Source: TMP-24 sp046348855 (GTDB taxonomy: Bacteria > Pseudomonadota > Alphaproteobacteria > Rhodobacterales > Rhodobacteraceae). Taken from it: a DNA stretch of 64,000 bases. The position numbers and the translations under genes are program-made. Positions 14,460-23,138 of this stretch are shown piece by piece. Position 1 is the first letter of the stretch; each line of letters begins with the position of its first letter. Location: positions 154,072-218,071 of the forward strand of contig JAXMDK010000002.1 of the NCBI GenBank assembly GCA_046348855.1, in the 5' to 3' direction. The notes below the pieces were generated by a model. The model was not told where the DNA came from. It made no database searches and saw only the letters and a list, made by a program, of their open reading frames with translations.

Positions 14460-15037
14460 TCCTGATCCTCGAGTAGCAGCGATGATACGAAGGAGGCGTG
14501 CGCTCGCTTGTGGTCCGCCGTATATATCGTGGCCTGTTCAACAGTGAGGGCTACCACAAAGCCCTCCTTGTAGTGTGCGTAACTCGCAACCCTGACCCCG
14601 CCAGCGCCAAGCATTATCAACGTATCTGCAGGTTTGCTTCCGATCTTCGTTTGCTCTTCGCCGATCATCAGTCCTTGCATGCCGTCTGCCACGGCTTGGC
14701 GGCGAAGGAATGAGACTACATCGTCTGTAGTCATCTTTGTCGAAGATACGGAACTCAGCTTGAAAACCTCACCCATCAGCGCCTCTGTGTGACGAAAGAC
14801 CGGATGGTAGACGCGCTCACGCGGCTGAAACAAATGCCATTCTGACGGTAGCGCGCAGAGCCGTCCGATGTTCTTCAGAGGAGTGCACACGTTTCCGACG
14901 GCATCGTCAAAACGCCAGGTCCCATCCGTATAGACTACGATCGGCTTTCCAGAGAGTTCGGTTTGGCCCGCTATCTCCATCGCTGCCGCCGGGGTCGACA
15001 GAAAAACGCAGGTCAGCAGAGACAGCACACCCTTCAA
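14456..15037 (-). CDS. Exported protein of unknown function encoded between livG and livF
   Basis: A 193-residue protein. It starts at a TTG that overlaps the livG stop (TTGA) and ends in an ATGA overlap with livF, so it is translated as part of the transporter operon. The N-terminus LKGVLSLLTCVFLSTPAAAME is a clear signal peptide with AAA-M cleavage. The mature protein has GKPIVVYTDGTWRFDD near its start and a pair of cysteines (NVCTPL, LCALPSE). A second half around KMTTDDVVSFLRRQ to the C-terminus resembles a small alpha/beta domain. No family recognised. Its GC content is clearly lower than livG and livF, which hints at later insertion. A periplasmic partner of the transporter is an inference. 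Confidence 0.75.
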   Translation of the reverse strand: MKGVLSLLTCVFLSTPAAAMEIAGQTELSGKPIVVYTDGTWRFDDAVGNVCTPLKNIGRLCALPSEWHLFQPRERVYHPVFRHTEALMGEVFKLSSVSSTKMTTDDVVSFLRRQAVADGMQGLMIGEEQTKIGSKPADTLIMLGAGGVRVASYAHYKEGFVVALTVEQATIYTADHKRAHASFVSSLLLEDQE

Positions 15038-15822
15038 ACCCCGGCCTCCTCTTTCACCTTGTTCTTCAGGCCGCGGCCCAGATAGGCCTCGATCACCGCC
15101 TCGTTCTTCATGATGTCGCCGGCCGAGCCCTTGGCCAGCACCTTGCCCTCGGCCATCACCACCACCGGGTCGCACAGGCGGCCGATGAAATCCATGTCGT
15201 GCTCGATCACGCAGAAGGTGTAGCCGCGTTCCTTGTTCAGCCGCACGATGGCGTCGCCGATGGTGTTCAGCAGCGTGCGGTTCACGCCGGCACCCACCTC
15301 GTCCAGGAACACGACCTTGGCATCGACCATCATGGTGCGGCCGAGTTCCAGAAGCTTCTTCTGGCCGCCCGACAGGTTGCCGGCCTTTTCGTGGGTCAGG
15401 TGGGAAATCGTCAGGAACTCGAGGACTTCGTCGGCTTTCCGCCCCAGCGCCTCGTCTTCCTCGCGGATGCGGCGGCGGTTGAACCAGGTGTTCCACAGCG
15501 TTTCGCCCGACTGGCCGGCGGGCACCATCATCAGGTTTTCGCGCACCGTCATCGAGGAAAATTCATGGGCGATCTGGAAGGTGCGCAGCAGCCCCTTGTG
15601 GAACAGTTCGTGCGGCGCAAGGCCGGTGATGTCCTCGCCGTCCATCACCACCCGTCCGGCGGTCGGCTTGTAGACCCCGGCGATGACGTTGAAGAGCGTC
15701 GACTTCCCCGCGCCGTTCGGCCCGATCAGGCCGGTGATCGAGCCGGTGGCGATCTCGATGGAGGCGCCGTTGACAGCGCGAAACCCGCCGAACTGCTTGT
15801 GCAGGTCCTCGACGACGATCAT
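15034..15822 (-). CDS. livG: ABC transporter ATP-binding protein LivG
   Basis: A 262-residue ATPase. It carries Walker A IGPNGAGKST (about residues 35-44), FHKGLLRTFQIAHEFSSMTVRENLM, the signature NLSGGQKKLLELGR, Walker B VVFLDEVGAGV and the switch EHDMDFIGRLCDPVVVMAEGKV, all LivG-type. The usual DEP of Walker B reads DEV here, a small variation. The ATG at 15822 follows GGGGGGAACAAC; a longer reading upstream to 15876 has no ribosome site. It pairs with LivF on the LivHM permease. Confidence 0.92.
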   Translation of the reverse strand: MIVVEDLHKQFGGFRAVNGASIEIATGSITGLIGPNGAGKSTLFNVIAGVYKPTAGRVVMDGEDITGLAPHELFHKGLLRTFQIAHEFSSMTVRENLMMVPAGQSGETLWNTWFNRRRIREEDEALGRKADEVLEFLTISHLTHEKAGNLSGGQKKLLELGRTMMVDAKVVFLDEVGAGVNRTLLNTIGDAIVRLNKERGYTFCVIEHDMDFIGRLCDPVVVMAEGKVLAKGSAGDIMKNEAVIEAYLGRGLKNKVKEEAGV

Positions 15823-15898
15823 GTTGTTCCCCCCAGAATTGCACCCGTCCGCGCCTTTGGCGTCTGTCGGTTGCAAATGCCTGTCCCTGGTATGCGAA

Positions 15899-15926
15899 GG
15901 CAGCCCGAACCTGGGTTCGGACTGCC
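15899..15926 (-). terminator. Stem-loop after the liv binding-protein gene (partial terminator)
   Basis: Eighteen bases after the binding-protein stop, the minus strand has GGCAGTCCGAAC-CCAG-GTTCGGGCTGCC, a 12-bp stem with one G-T pair and a four-base loop. There is no long T run, so full termination is unlikely. Such intercistronic hairpins commonly cap and stabilise the message of the abundant binding protein while lowering that of the membrane genes. Confidence 0.65.
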
Positions 15927-15943
15927 CTGCGGATCAAGCCGGA

Positions 15944-17128
15944 TCAGCGGTATTTCACCGTTTCGATCTTGTTGTCCTTGACCTCGATCTCGCGGTAGTT
16001 GCCGGCCGATTCACCCGGCCCGATCAGCTCGACCGCCGAGGCGCCGACATAGTCGATGTCCTTGCCGTCCTTGATGAGCTGAAGCGCCTTGGCCAGTTCG
16101 CCCGGATAGATCTTTTCGCCCGGCGCGTTGGCCAGGTCCATGATCTTGGGCGCATAGTCGGCCGACTTGGTCGAGTTGGCAGCCTGCATCGCCAGAAGCA
16201 TCAGCGCGGCGGCATCATAGCTTTCCGGCGTGTAGGGCGAGGTCACGTCGAACTTGCCGCCCGACATGTCGCCCAGTTTCTTCAGGCCCGGCGAGTCGTT
16301 GCCCGGCACCTGGCCGAACGAGCCGTTCAGCCCTTCGGGGACGTTCTTGGTCAGCGTGTCCGAGATCATCCCGCCCGGCAGTTCAAACTTCGAGAAGGCG
16401 CCGGTGTCGATGGCGGCGCGCAGGATGCCTGAACCGCCCTGGTCGACATAGCCCGCCACGACCAGGATGTCGCCGCCGGCCGCAGCCAGCGCCGCGACTT
16501 CGGCCGAATAGTCGGCCTTGCCGTCTTCGTGCGCGGCCGAGATGGTGATCTTGCCGCCCTTGGCCTCAAAGCCCTTCTGGATGGCTTCGGCCAGGCCCTT
16601 GCCATAGTCCGAGTTCGAATAGGTCAGCGCCGCGGTCTTGATCCCGTGTTCGGCCATGATCTCGCCGGCGACTTCGCCTTCGCGGGCGTCAGAGGGGGCG
16701 GTGCGGAAGAACAGGCCGTGATCCTCGGCCGTCGACAGGGCCGGCGAGGTCGCCGAGGGCGAGATCATAACGATGCCGTTCGGCACCGCGACGTTGGCCA
16801 GGACCGCGCCGGTCACGCCCGAGCAGTCGCCGCCGAGGATGCCGGACACCTTGTCCGAGGTCACCAGCTTTTCGGCGGCGGCGGTGGCGGCGGCGGCGTC
16901 GATGCAGGTCGAGTCGGCACGCACGGCCGTGACCTTGGTCTTGCCGTCCAGGAATAGGCCCGAGGCGTTCACTTCGTCGATCGCGGCTTCCGAGGCGGCG
17001 GCCATCGACTTGGTCAGCGATTCAATCGGCCCGGTGAAGCCGTAGAGGATCCCGATCTTGATGTCTTCGGCCTGCGCCACGCCGGCCAAAAGTGCGCTCG
17101 CCGCGGTGGCGGCAAGAAGTTTTTTCAT
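15944..17128 (-). CDS. ABC transporter periplasmic substrate-binding protein, LivK/LivJ-like
   Basis: A 394-residue protein. The signal peptide is MKKLLAATAASALLAGVAQAE. The mature part has the type I binding fold: IKIGILYGFTGPIESL at the start, GGDCSGVTGAVLANVAVPNGIVMISPSATSP in pieces, and LTYSNSDYGKGLAEA. It heads the liv operon and captures the solute in the periplasm. The ligand cannot be named: the family includes binders of branched-chain amino acids, amides, urea and aromatic acids. Start is the ATG at 17128 after GGGAGTGAACCA; an upstream reading to 17203 lacks support. Confidence 0.88.
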   Translation of the reverse strand: MKKLLAATAASALLAGVAQAEDIKIGILYGFTGPIESLTKSMAAASEAAIDEVNASGLFLDGKTKVTAVRADSTCIDAAAATAAAEKLVTSDKVSGILGGDCSGVTGAVLANVAVPNGIVMISPSATSPALSTAEDHGLFFRTAPSDAREGEVAGEIMAEHGIKTAALTYSNSDYGKGLAEAIQKGFEAKGGKITISAAHEDGKADYSAEVAALAAAGGDILVVAGYVDQGGSGILRAAIDTGAFSKFELPGGMISDTLTKNVPEGLNGSFGQVPGNDSPGLKKLGDMSGGKFDVTSPYTPESYDAAALMLLAMQAANSTKSADYAPKIMDLANAPGEKIYPGELAKALQLIKDGKDIDYVGASAVELIGPGESAGNYREIEVKDNKIETVKYR

Positions 17129-17260
17129 TGGTTCACTCCCATGTTGGAACGTCGTCCTGTCCGCGAACCTAAATCGTGAAGCCGGAAAAGCAATCACAAA
17201 CATGATTGACCGTCCGGTGGTTCCGTCGCGTGAAGCCGGCGCTCTCCCCTTCCTGATTTA

Positions 17261-17289
17261 CTTTAAGTTTGAAATAAAAACCCTGTCAA
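17261..17289 (-). promoter_or_regulatory. Predicted sigma70-like promoter of the liv operon
   Basis: On the minus strand TTGACA (17284-17289) is followed after 17 bases by TTAAAG (17261-17266). It lies in an AT-rich patch between the regulator stop and the binding-protein start, with about 130 bases of leader. The -35 is perfect and the -10 weak, so activation by a regulator would be plausible. Confidence 0.45.
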
Positions 17290-17316
17290 CAGGATTTTCG
17301 GGCCGCGGGCGACGGC

Positions 17317-18336
17317 TCAGATCGACAGCCGCGCCGGGCCGGGCTTGCCCAGGGTTCCGCGTTCGCGGTAGGGCGTGGTCTGGTAGTGGGCGCGGTAGCA
17401 TTTGGAGAAATGCGACGGGCTGGCGAAACCGCAGGCCAGCGCGACGTTGATCACGCTCATGTCGGTCTGCATCAGCAGGTTGCGGGCCTTCTGCAGGCGC
17501 AGTTCCATGTAATAACGCTTGGGGCTGCGGTTCAGATAGCGGCGGAACAGCCGTTCCAGCTGGCGGGTCGACATGCCGACGTCGGTGGCCAGCGTCGCCG
17601 GGCTGATCGGATCCTCGATGTTGGCCTCCATGATCTGGATGACCTGGCTGAGCTTGGGATGGCGCACGCCGATGCGGGTCGGGATCGACAGCCGCTGGGT
17701 GTCCTGGTCGCTGCGGATCGAGTTGTAGATCAGCTGGTCGGCCACCAGGTTGGCGATATCCTCGCCGTGGTCCTGGGCGATGATCTTCAGCATCAGGTCC
17801 AGCGACGAGGTGCCGCCGGCGGTCGACATGCGGTTTCCGTCGATGACGAACACCTGCTTGGTCATCCGCACTTCCTCGAACTCTTCAAGGAAACTGTCCT
17901 GGTTTTCCCAGTGGATCGTTGCGCGCTTGCCGTCCAGCAGCCCGGCCTTGGCCATCGTGTAGGATCCGGTGCAGAGCCCCGCGACCGCCACCCCGCGGCG
18001 GGCTTCGCGCCTGAGCCAGTTCAGTGCCGCCTTGGTGGTGGTCTGCTGGATGTCCATGCCGCCGCAGACGAAGATCATGTCCTCGCGGTCGACATCCACC
18101 AGCCCCACGTCGACGTGGAAGGCGGTGCCGTTGGAACAGGTGACGTCCTTGCCGTTTTCGCCCGCCAGAACCCAGGAATAGGCCGGCCGCCGCAGCATCC
18201 GGTTGGCAATGCGCAAAGGTTCGATGGCGCCGGCGAAGGAGATCATCGTGAACCGCTCGAGCAGCAGGAAAACGAACCGCCGGGTGCGGCTGGTTTCGTC
18301 GGCTTCCTTCTTGCCGCGCGCGGCGACCATCTGCAT
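17317..18336 (-). CDS. GlxA-family transcriptional regulator (DJ-1/PfpI-like domain + AraC HTH)
   Basis: A 339-residue protein. The N-terminal amidase-like (DJ-1/PfpI) domain includes RRFVFLLLERFTMISFAGAIEPLR and the elbow GVAVAGLCTGSYTMAKAGLL. The C-terminal AraC domain has two helix-turn-helix units (SPATLATDVGMSTRQLERLFR and VINVALACGFASPSHFSKCYR). GlxA-type regulators such as GbdR and CdhR control quaternary-amine and amino acid catabolism. The target is unknown; the liv operon is directly downstream and the GcvT oxidoreductase lies 9 kb away. I chose the ATG at 18336 behind AGGAGTGGG; the frame is open to 18405. Confidence 0.85.
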   Translation of the reverse strand: MQMVAARGKKEADETSRTRRFVFLLLERFTMISFAGAIEPLRIANRMLRRPAYSWVLAGENGKDVTCSNGTAFHVDVGLVDVDREDMIFVCGGMDIQQTTTKAALNWLRREARRGVAVAGLCTGSYTMAKAGLLDGKRATIHWENQDSFLEEFEEVRMTKQVFVIDGNRMSTAGGTSSLDLMLKIIAQDHGEDIANLVADQLIYNSIRSDQDTQRLSIPTRIGVRHPKLSQVIQIMEANIEDPISPATLATDVGMSTRQLERLFRRYLNRSPKRYYMELRLQKARNLLMQTDMSVINVALACGFASPSHFSKCYRAHYQTTPYRERGTLGKPGPARLSI

Positions 18337-18480
18337 AATGCGACCCACTCCTGTCGTTTTGCGCACAAAATCACCAAAAGTACGGCTCTGCAAGGGCAAT
18401 CGCACCGGAAGTGGTTTGCATGGCGCCGGGGCCTTCTTTATAAGCGCGAGCCGTTATCGCTAAAGCTTCGGGAGACTGAG

Positions 18481-19851
18481 ATGAGCATGGGCTGGACCAA
18501 ATCCGACTGGCGCAAGAAGCCGCGGGTGCAGATGCCCGATTATCCCGACGCGGCGGCGTTGAAGGCCGTCGAGGGGACGCTGGCGCAGATGCCGCCCCTG
18601 GTCTTCGCCGGCGAGGCGCGCAAGCTGAAGCGCGCGCTCGGCGAGGTGGCGGCGGGACGCGCCTTCCTGCTGCAGGGCGGCGACTGCGCCGAAAGCTTCG
18701 CCGAATTCTCGGCCGACAATATCCGCGACACGTTCAAGGTCATCCTGCAGATGGCCATCGTCCTGACCTGGGGCGCCAAGGTTCCGGTGATCAAGGTCGG
18801 CCGCGTCGCCGGACAGTTCGCCAAGCCGCGCTCGGCGGCGACCGAAAGCATCGGCGGGGTCGAGCTGCCGTCCTACCGGGGCGACATCATCAACGGCTTC
18901 GACTTCACGCCGGGCGCGCGGGTGCCCGATCCGGCGCGGATGCTGCAGGCCTATACCCAGGCCGCCGCCTCGCTGAACCTTCTGCGCGCCTTTTCGACCG
19001 GCGGCTATGCCGACATCCACCGGGTGCAAAGCTGGATCGCCGGCTTCACCGTGGAGGCCGACGCCCGCCGCTACCGCGAGGTGGCGCGTCAGATCGAGGA
19101 TGCGATGGACTTCATGGCCGCCGCAGGGGTCACGTCGGAAACCGCGCATGAACTCGGGACCGTCGATTTCTACACCAGCCATGAGGCGCTGCTTCTCGAA
19201 TACGAGGAAGCCCTGTGCCGGATCGATTCGACCACCGGCCTGCCGGTGGCGGGTTCCGGCCACATGATCTGGATCGGCGACCGCACCCGCCAGCCGGACG
19301 GGGCGCATGTCGAATTCTGCCGTGGCGTCCAGAACCCGATCGGGCTGAAGTGCGGCCCGTCGCTGTCCTCGGACGACCTGAAGGTGCTGCTGCGCAAGCT
19401 GAACCCGGAAAACGAGGCCGGCCGGCTGACGCTGATCGCCCGGTTCGGGGCCGGCAAGGTCGGCGACCACCTGCCGCGCTTGATCCGCGCCGTGCAGGAA
19501 GAGGGCGCCAACGTCGTCTGGACCTGTGATCCGATGCACGGCAACACGATCAAGTCGGCCTCGGGCTACAAGACCCGCCCCTTTGACAGCGTCCTGCGCG
19601 AGGTGCGCGAGTTCTTCGCCGTCCACAAGGCCGAAGGCTCGATCCCCGGCGGCGTGCATTTCGAGATGACCGGCAAGGACGTGACCGAATGCACCGGTGG
19701 CGTGCGCGCGGTCAAGGACGAGGACCTGTCGGACCGCTATCACACCGCCTGCGATCCTCGGCTGAACGCCAGCCAGTCGCTGGAACTGGCCTTCCTGGTG
19801 GCCGAGGAACTGCAGGACCGCCGCGCGATGCGCCGCGCCGCGGGGATGTGA
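18481..19851 (+). CDS. 3-deoxy-7-phosphoheptulonate synthase, class II (DAHP synthase)
   Basis: A 456-residue enzyme that condenses phosphoenolpyruvate and erythrose 4-phosphate, the first step of the shikimate pathway. It begins WTKSDWRKKPRVQMPDYPD, as plant-type enzymes do. Other marks are LLQGGDCAESF (metal-binding Cys), the RVAGQFAKPRS loop, GHMIWIGDRTRQPDGAHVEF in pieces and WTCDPMHGNT. The length matches class II (about 450-460) and not the E. coli AroFGH type. GGGAG at 18470-18474 precedes the ATG. The gene ends just before repeat copy 2. Confidence 0.93.
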   Translation: MSMGWTKSDWRKKPRVQMPDYPDAAALKAVEGTLAQMPPLVFAGEARKLKRALGEVAAGRAFLLQGGDCAESFAEFSADNIRDTFKVILQMAIVLTWGAKVPVIKVGRVAGQFAKPRSAATESIGGVELPSYRGDIINGFDFTPGARVPDPARMLQAYTQAAASLNLLRAFSTGGYADIHRVQSWIAGFTVEADARRYREVARQIEDAMDFMAAAGVTSETAHELGTVDFYTSHEALLLEYEEALCRIDSTTGLPVAGSGHMIWIGDRTRQPDGAHVEFCRGVQNPIGLKCGPSLSSDDLKVLLRKLNPENEAGRLTLIARFGAGKVGDHLPRLIRAVQEEGANVVWTCDPMHGNTIKSASGYKTRPFDSVLREVREFFAVHKAEGSIPGGVHFEMTGKDVTECTGGVRAVKDEDLSDRYHTACDPRLNASQSLELAFLVAEELQDRRAMRRAAGM

Positions 19852-19867
19852 GAGGCCGGGGGCGGTT

Positions 19868-20180
19868 GATCGCAGTCGTATCAACCGGACTCTGCAGCGA
19901 TGACTGAGCGCGAGGCCGTTGCCTCGCGCGGCGGGCGGTCGGTTTCAGCCTGCTCCGGTCGTGCGCCAAGCGCACGGCCAGCCCCCGCCCTCCGGGTGGC
20001 GGGGGCTTCGCCCCAACCGGGGCGGGCGCTGTCCGTGCACGAACCTCCGGGATTGCGGCACACCCCTTCGCCTGCGCTTGCGCTTCGGCCAACCGGACCG
20101 GGTGACGCGCCACTGGCGCGTCCCCTGATCGGTCCGCGCAGTGAAAACTGACCTGTGATGCTTCGAATTGATGTGCTCTT
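19868..20180 (+). repeat. 310-bp hairpin-rich dispersed repeat, copy 2
   Basis: A full-length copy, close to 5198-5509 throughout. The first hairpin (19908-19929) is identical. In the second hairpin one stem base is changed to give a G-T pair while the stem stays intact, and the loop is CAA. The third stem, GCCCCCGCC/GGCGGGGGC, is perfect here. GACGCGCCA-C-TGGCGCGTC lies near 20103-20121. It occupies the space between the convergent DAHP synthase and PAS-protein genes. Confidence 0.87.
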
Positions 20181-20200
20181 GCTCAGGTCGGGCCGCCGGC

Positions 20201-20860
20201 TCAGTCGTCGGTCCAGACCAGCCGCAGATGCCCACGATCCGCCTTCGACGGCGGATCGAAGGCGTCCGGCGGCTCGGCAAAGCCGGGGACCAGAGCGGCG
20301 TGTCGGACGGCATCCCAGTCGGTGACCGGGGTCGTGGCGGCCTCCGTGATGTCGAACCGCCGTGGCGCCCGGCCGATCGCGCCGGTGGCCGACAGGCAGC
20401 CGATGGCGCGGCTGATGTCGCCCAGATCGCTGCGCAAGGGCAGGAAGATCGCCTTCGCCTCCATCGGCGGCCGGCCGGGGCCGGTTTCGGCCAGAAGCGT
20501 CAGTTCGGCGATCTGCGGTTGGCGAAAGACATCCTCGACCAGCCCACCCAGCCGGGCGCGGGCCGCCGGCACGAACAGGGTGGTCAGCGGCATCCCCCGC
20601 ACCTCCATGCCCATCAGGTCGGTCAGGTGCATCCCCGCCAGCCGGAACCGCGCGACCTGCGGGGCGATCCGTTCCAGGATGAAGGCATGTTCCAGCGCCC
20701 GTTCGATCCCGCGCGGGTCGATCTCGGAGCGCAGCGGCACCGCGCGGCCGTTGCGCAGCGCTTCCCAATAGGCCCTCACCTCTGACACGGCGGGAAATCT
20801 CATCTCCGTCCGCACCCCCGAAAACGGGACGACATTGTCCCTGTCCCCACCAATCTGCAT
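20201..20860 (-). CDS. PAS-domain protein (PAS_5-like)
   Basis: A 219-residue protein. The centre (about residues 24-150) matches the single-PAS proteins common in alphaproteobacteria: VRAYWEALRNGRAVPLRSEIDPRGIE in pieces, then HAFILERIAPQVARFRLAGMHLTDLMGMEVRGMP in pieces. No output domain (kinase, GGDEF or HTH) is attached. Members are thought to sense or modulate two-component signalling, but the role is not established. The ATG at 20860 follows GAGGATTTGGCG; a reading to 20989 runs into promoter-like sequence. Confidence 0.72.
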   Translation of the reverse strand: MQIGGDRDNVVPFSGVRTEMRFPAVSEVRAYWEALRNGRAVPLRSEIDPRGIERALEHAFILERIAPQVARFRLAGMHLTDLMGMEVRGMPLTTLFVPAARARLGGLVEDVFRQPQIAELTLLAETGPGRPPMEAKAIFLPLRSDLGDISRAIGCLSATGAIGRAPRRFDITEAATTPVTDWDAVRHAALVPGFAEPPDAFDPPSKADRGHLRLVWTDD

Positions 20861-21011
20861 CGCCAAATCCTCGCCGTCGCAATGCCCCGACAGGCTTTCG
20901 GCCCGGATCGCGTTGCCGCGAGGATCAGGCTTTGTTAACCCTAGGGCCGGAATGATTACCCAAGCGTTAATATGCCGGATTTTCACCAAGCCAGAGGGGC
21001 AAAAGTCTTAA

Positions 21012-21923
21012 ATGGTTAAGGGGCAGCTGAACTCGATGACCGGATTTGCCGCCGGGCGGGGCGCGGGGGCGGGCCACGTGTGGGCATGGGATCTGCGGTC
21101 GGTCAACGGCAAGGGGCTGGACCTGCGCCCGCGCCTGCCGGACTGGATCGAGGGGCTCGAACAGGCGGTGCGCGGCGCACTGGCGGCGCGGATCGTGCGT
21201 GGCAACGTCAGCCTGTCGCTGCGGATCACGCGCGAAGGCGGAGGCGAGGCGCCCCGGCTGAACCCGGCGGCCCTGCAGGCGGCGCTGGTCACGCTGCGGG
21301 CCGCCGACGAGGCCGCGCGTGCCGCGGGGTTCGATCTGGGGCCGATGACGGCGGGCGATCTTCTGGCGATGAGGGGCGTTCTCGACCTCGGCGCCGAACC
21401 CGGCGGCGACGACGAGGCGGCGGCGCTTCTGGACGCGCTGATCGCCGACTTCGGGCGGCTGGTGGGCGACCTGTCCGACATGCGGTCGCGCGAGGGCGCG
21501 GCGCTGGCGGCGATCATCGGCGGCCAGATCGACCGGATCGCGGCGCTGACCGCCGAGGCCCGCACCGCCGCCGAGGCCCGCCGCCCGCTGCAAGAGGCGG
21601 CGCTGAAGGAAAACCTCGCCCGCGTTCTGGCCGGCGGCCCCGAGGCCGACCCGGCGCGTGTCGCGCAGGAACTGGCGCTGATGGTGGTGAAGGCCGACGT
21701 GACCGAGGAACTCGACCGGCTGGGCGCCCATGTCGACGCGGCGCGGTCGCTGCTGGCCGAAGGCGGCGCGGTCGGCCGAAAGCTCGATTTCCTGATGCAG
21801 GAATTCATGCGCGAGGCCAACACGCTCTGCGCCAAGTCGGGAAACCCGGCCCTGACCCGCATCGGGCTTGACCTCAAGACCGTCATCGACCAGATGCGCG
21901 AACAGGTTCAGAACGTGGAATGA
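21012..21923 (+). CDS. YicC-family endoribonuclease
   Basis: A 303-residue protein. It has the family N-terminus LNSMTGFAAGRG, then WDLRSVNGKGLDLRPRLP, and the conserved C-terminus GRKLDFLMQEFMREANTLCAKS. YicC proteins are RNases that help sRNA turnover in E. coli. Their gene is very often next to gmk, as here, where the TGA overlaps the gmk start. The first ATG (21012) gives MVKGQLNSMTGF; an ATG at 21036 (MTGF) and a CTG at 21027 close behind AAGGGG are alternatives. Confidence 0.9.
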   Translation: MVKGQLNSMTGFAAGRGAGAGHVWAWDLRSVNGKGLDLRPRLPDWIEGLEQAVRGALAARIVRGNVSLSLRITREGGGEAPRLNPAALQAALVTLRAADEAARAAGFDLGPMTAGDLLAMRGVLDLGAEPGGDDEAAALLDALIADFGRLVGDLSDMRSREGAALAAIIGGQIDRIAALTAEARTAAEARRPLQEAALKENLARVLAGGPEADPARVAQELALMVVKADVTEELDRLGAHVDAARSLLAEGGAVGRKLDFLMQEFMREANTLCAKSGNPALTRIGLDLKTVIDQMREQVQNVE

Positions 21924-22573
21924 CCATGCAGCCCCAGATGCGCAGGCGCGGACTTCTCATCATCCTGTCCTCGCCGTCGGGCGCGGGCAAGTCGACGCTG
22001 TCCAAGCGGCTGATGGCCTGGGACCCGACCCTGCGCTTTTCGGTCTCGGCCACCACCCGCGCGCCCCGCGCCGGCGAGGTCGACGGGCGCGACTATTATT
22101 TCTCGACCCGTCCCGAGTTCGAGGCGATGGCGGCGGGCGGACAGATGCTGGAACATGCCGAGGTCTTCGGCAATCTCTACGGCTCGCCGCGCGCTCCGGT
22201 CGAACGGGCGATGAACGAAGGGCGCGACACGCTTTTCGACATCGACTGGCAGGGTGGCCAGCAGATCCGCAATTCCGACCTTGGCAAGCATGTGGTGTCG
22301 ATCTTCATCATGCCGCCGTCGATCGCCGAACTCGAACGCCGGCTAAGGTCGCGCGGGCAAGACAGTGACGAGGTGATCCGCGGCCGCATGGCCAAATCCG
22401 AAGCCGAGATCAGCCATTGGGCGGAATACGACTATGTGCTGATCAACGACGATCTCGACCGCGCCGAGGCCGACCTAAAGACTATCCTGAGCGCCGAGCG
22501 GATGCGCCGCGACCGCCAGCCGGGGCTTACGGACTTCGTGCGCGGTCTCAACAAGGAGTTCGAGGCCCGATGA
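21920..22573 (+). CDS. gmk: Guanylate kinase
   Basis: A 217-residue kinase (GMP + ATP to GDP + ADP). The P-loop is SSPSGAGKST (about residues 17-26). The GMP-binding parts are SVSATTRAPRAGEVDGRDYYF in pieces and EHAEVFGNLYGSP, followed by LFDIDWQGGQQI and the lid RLRSRGQDS. ATGA overlaps join it to yicC upstream and to the carbonic anhydrase gene downstream. Confidence 0.95.
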   Translation: MTMQPQMRRRGLLIILSSPSGAGKSTLSKRLMAWDPTLRFSVSATTRAPRAGEVDGRDYYFSTRPEFEAMAAGGQMLEHAEVFGNLYGSPRAPVERAMNEGRDTLFDIDWQGGQQIRNSDLGKHVVSIFIMPPSIAELERRLRSRGQDSDEVIRGRMAKSEAEISHWAEYDYVLINDDLDRAEADLKTILSAERMRRDRQPGLTDFVRGLNKEFEAR

Positions 22574-23088
22574 TCTACACGCTTGACGGAATGGCCCCCG
22601 AGATCGGCGAAGCAGTCTGGGTGGCGCCGGATGCCAACATCATCGGCAAGGTGCGGTTGCGCGCCCGCGCCAGCGTCTGGTTCGGCGTCACCATCCGCGG
22701 CGACAACGAATGGATCGAGGTGGGCGAGGGGTCCAACGTGCAGGAAAACTGCGTCCTGCACACCGACATGGGCTTTCCCCTGACCATCGGCGCCGACTGC
22801 ACCATTGGCCACAAGGCGATGCTGCACGGCTGCACCATCGGCGCGGGCACCCTGATCGGCATGGGCGCGACGATCCTCAACGGCGCGAAGATCGGGCGTG
22901 GCTGCCTGATCGGGGCCGGGGCGCTGGTGACAGAAGGCAAGGACATCCCCGACGGCAGCCTTGTGATGGGCGCGCCCGGCCGGGTGGCGCGCACGCTGGA
23001 TGACGAGGCGCGGGCGAGGCTGCTGAAGTCGGCCGAAGGCTACCGCCGCAACGCCGCGCGTTTTGCCGCCGGCCTGCGCGCGATCTGA
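22570..23088 (+). CDS. Gamma-class carbonic anhydrase / hexapeptide-repeat protein
   Basis: A 172-residue left-handed beta-helix protein. Hexapeptide repeats run through GKVRLRARASVWFGVTIRGDN in pieces, GEGSNVQENCVLHTD, IGHKAMLHGCTIGAGTLIGMGA and GRGCLIGAGALV. Histidines in VLHTD and IGHKAMLHG are at the gamma-carbonic anhydrase metal positions. Many bacterial relatives (YrdA/PaaY) have weak or unproven activity. The ATG overlaps the gmk stop, so it is co-translated. Confidence 0.88.
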   Translation: MIYTLDGMAPEIGEAVWVAPDANIIGKVRLRARASVWFGVTIRGDNEWIEVGEGSNVQENCVLHTDMGFPLTIGADCTIGHKAMLHGCTIGAGTLIGMGATILNGAKIGRGCLIGAGALVTEGKDIPDGSLVMGAPGRVARTLDDEARARLLKSAEGYRRNAARFAAGLRAI

Positions 23089-23138
23089 ACGCTCGCCAAG
23101 GCGCCTGGACCCGGTTCGGCCGGGCCACGATCGCCTCT

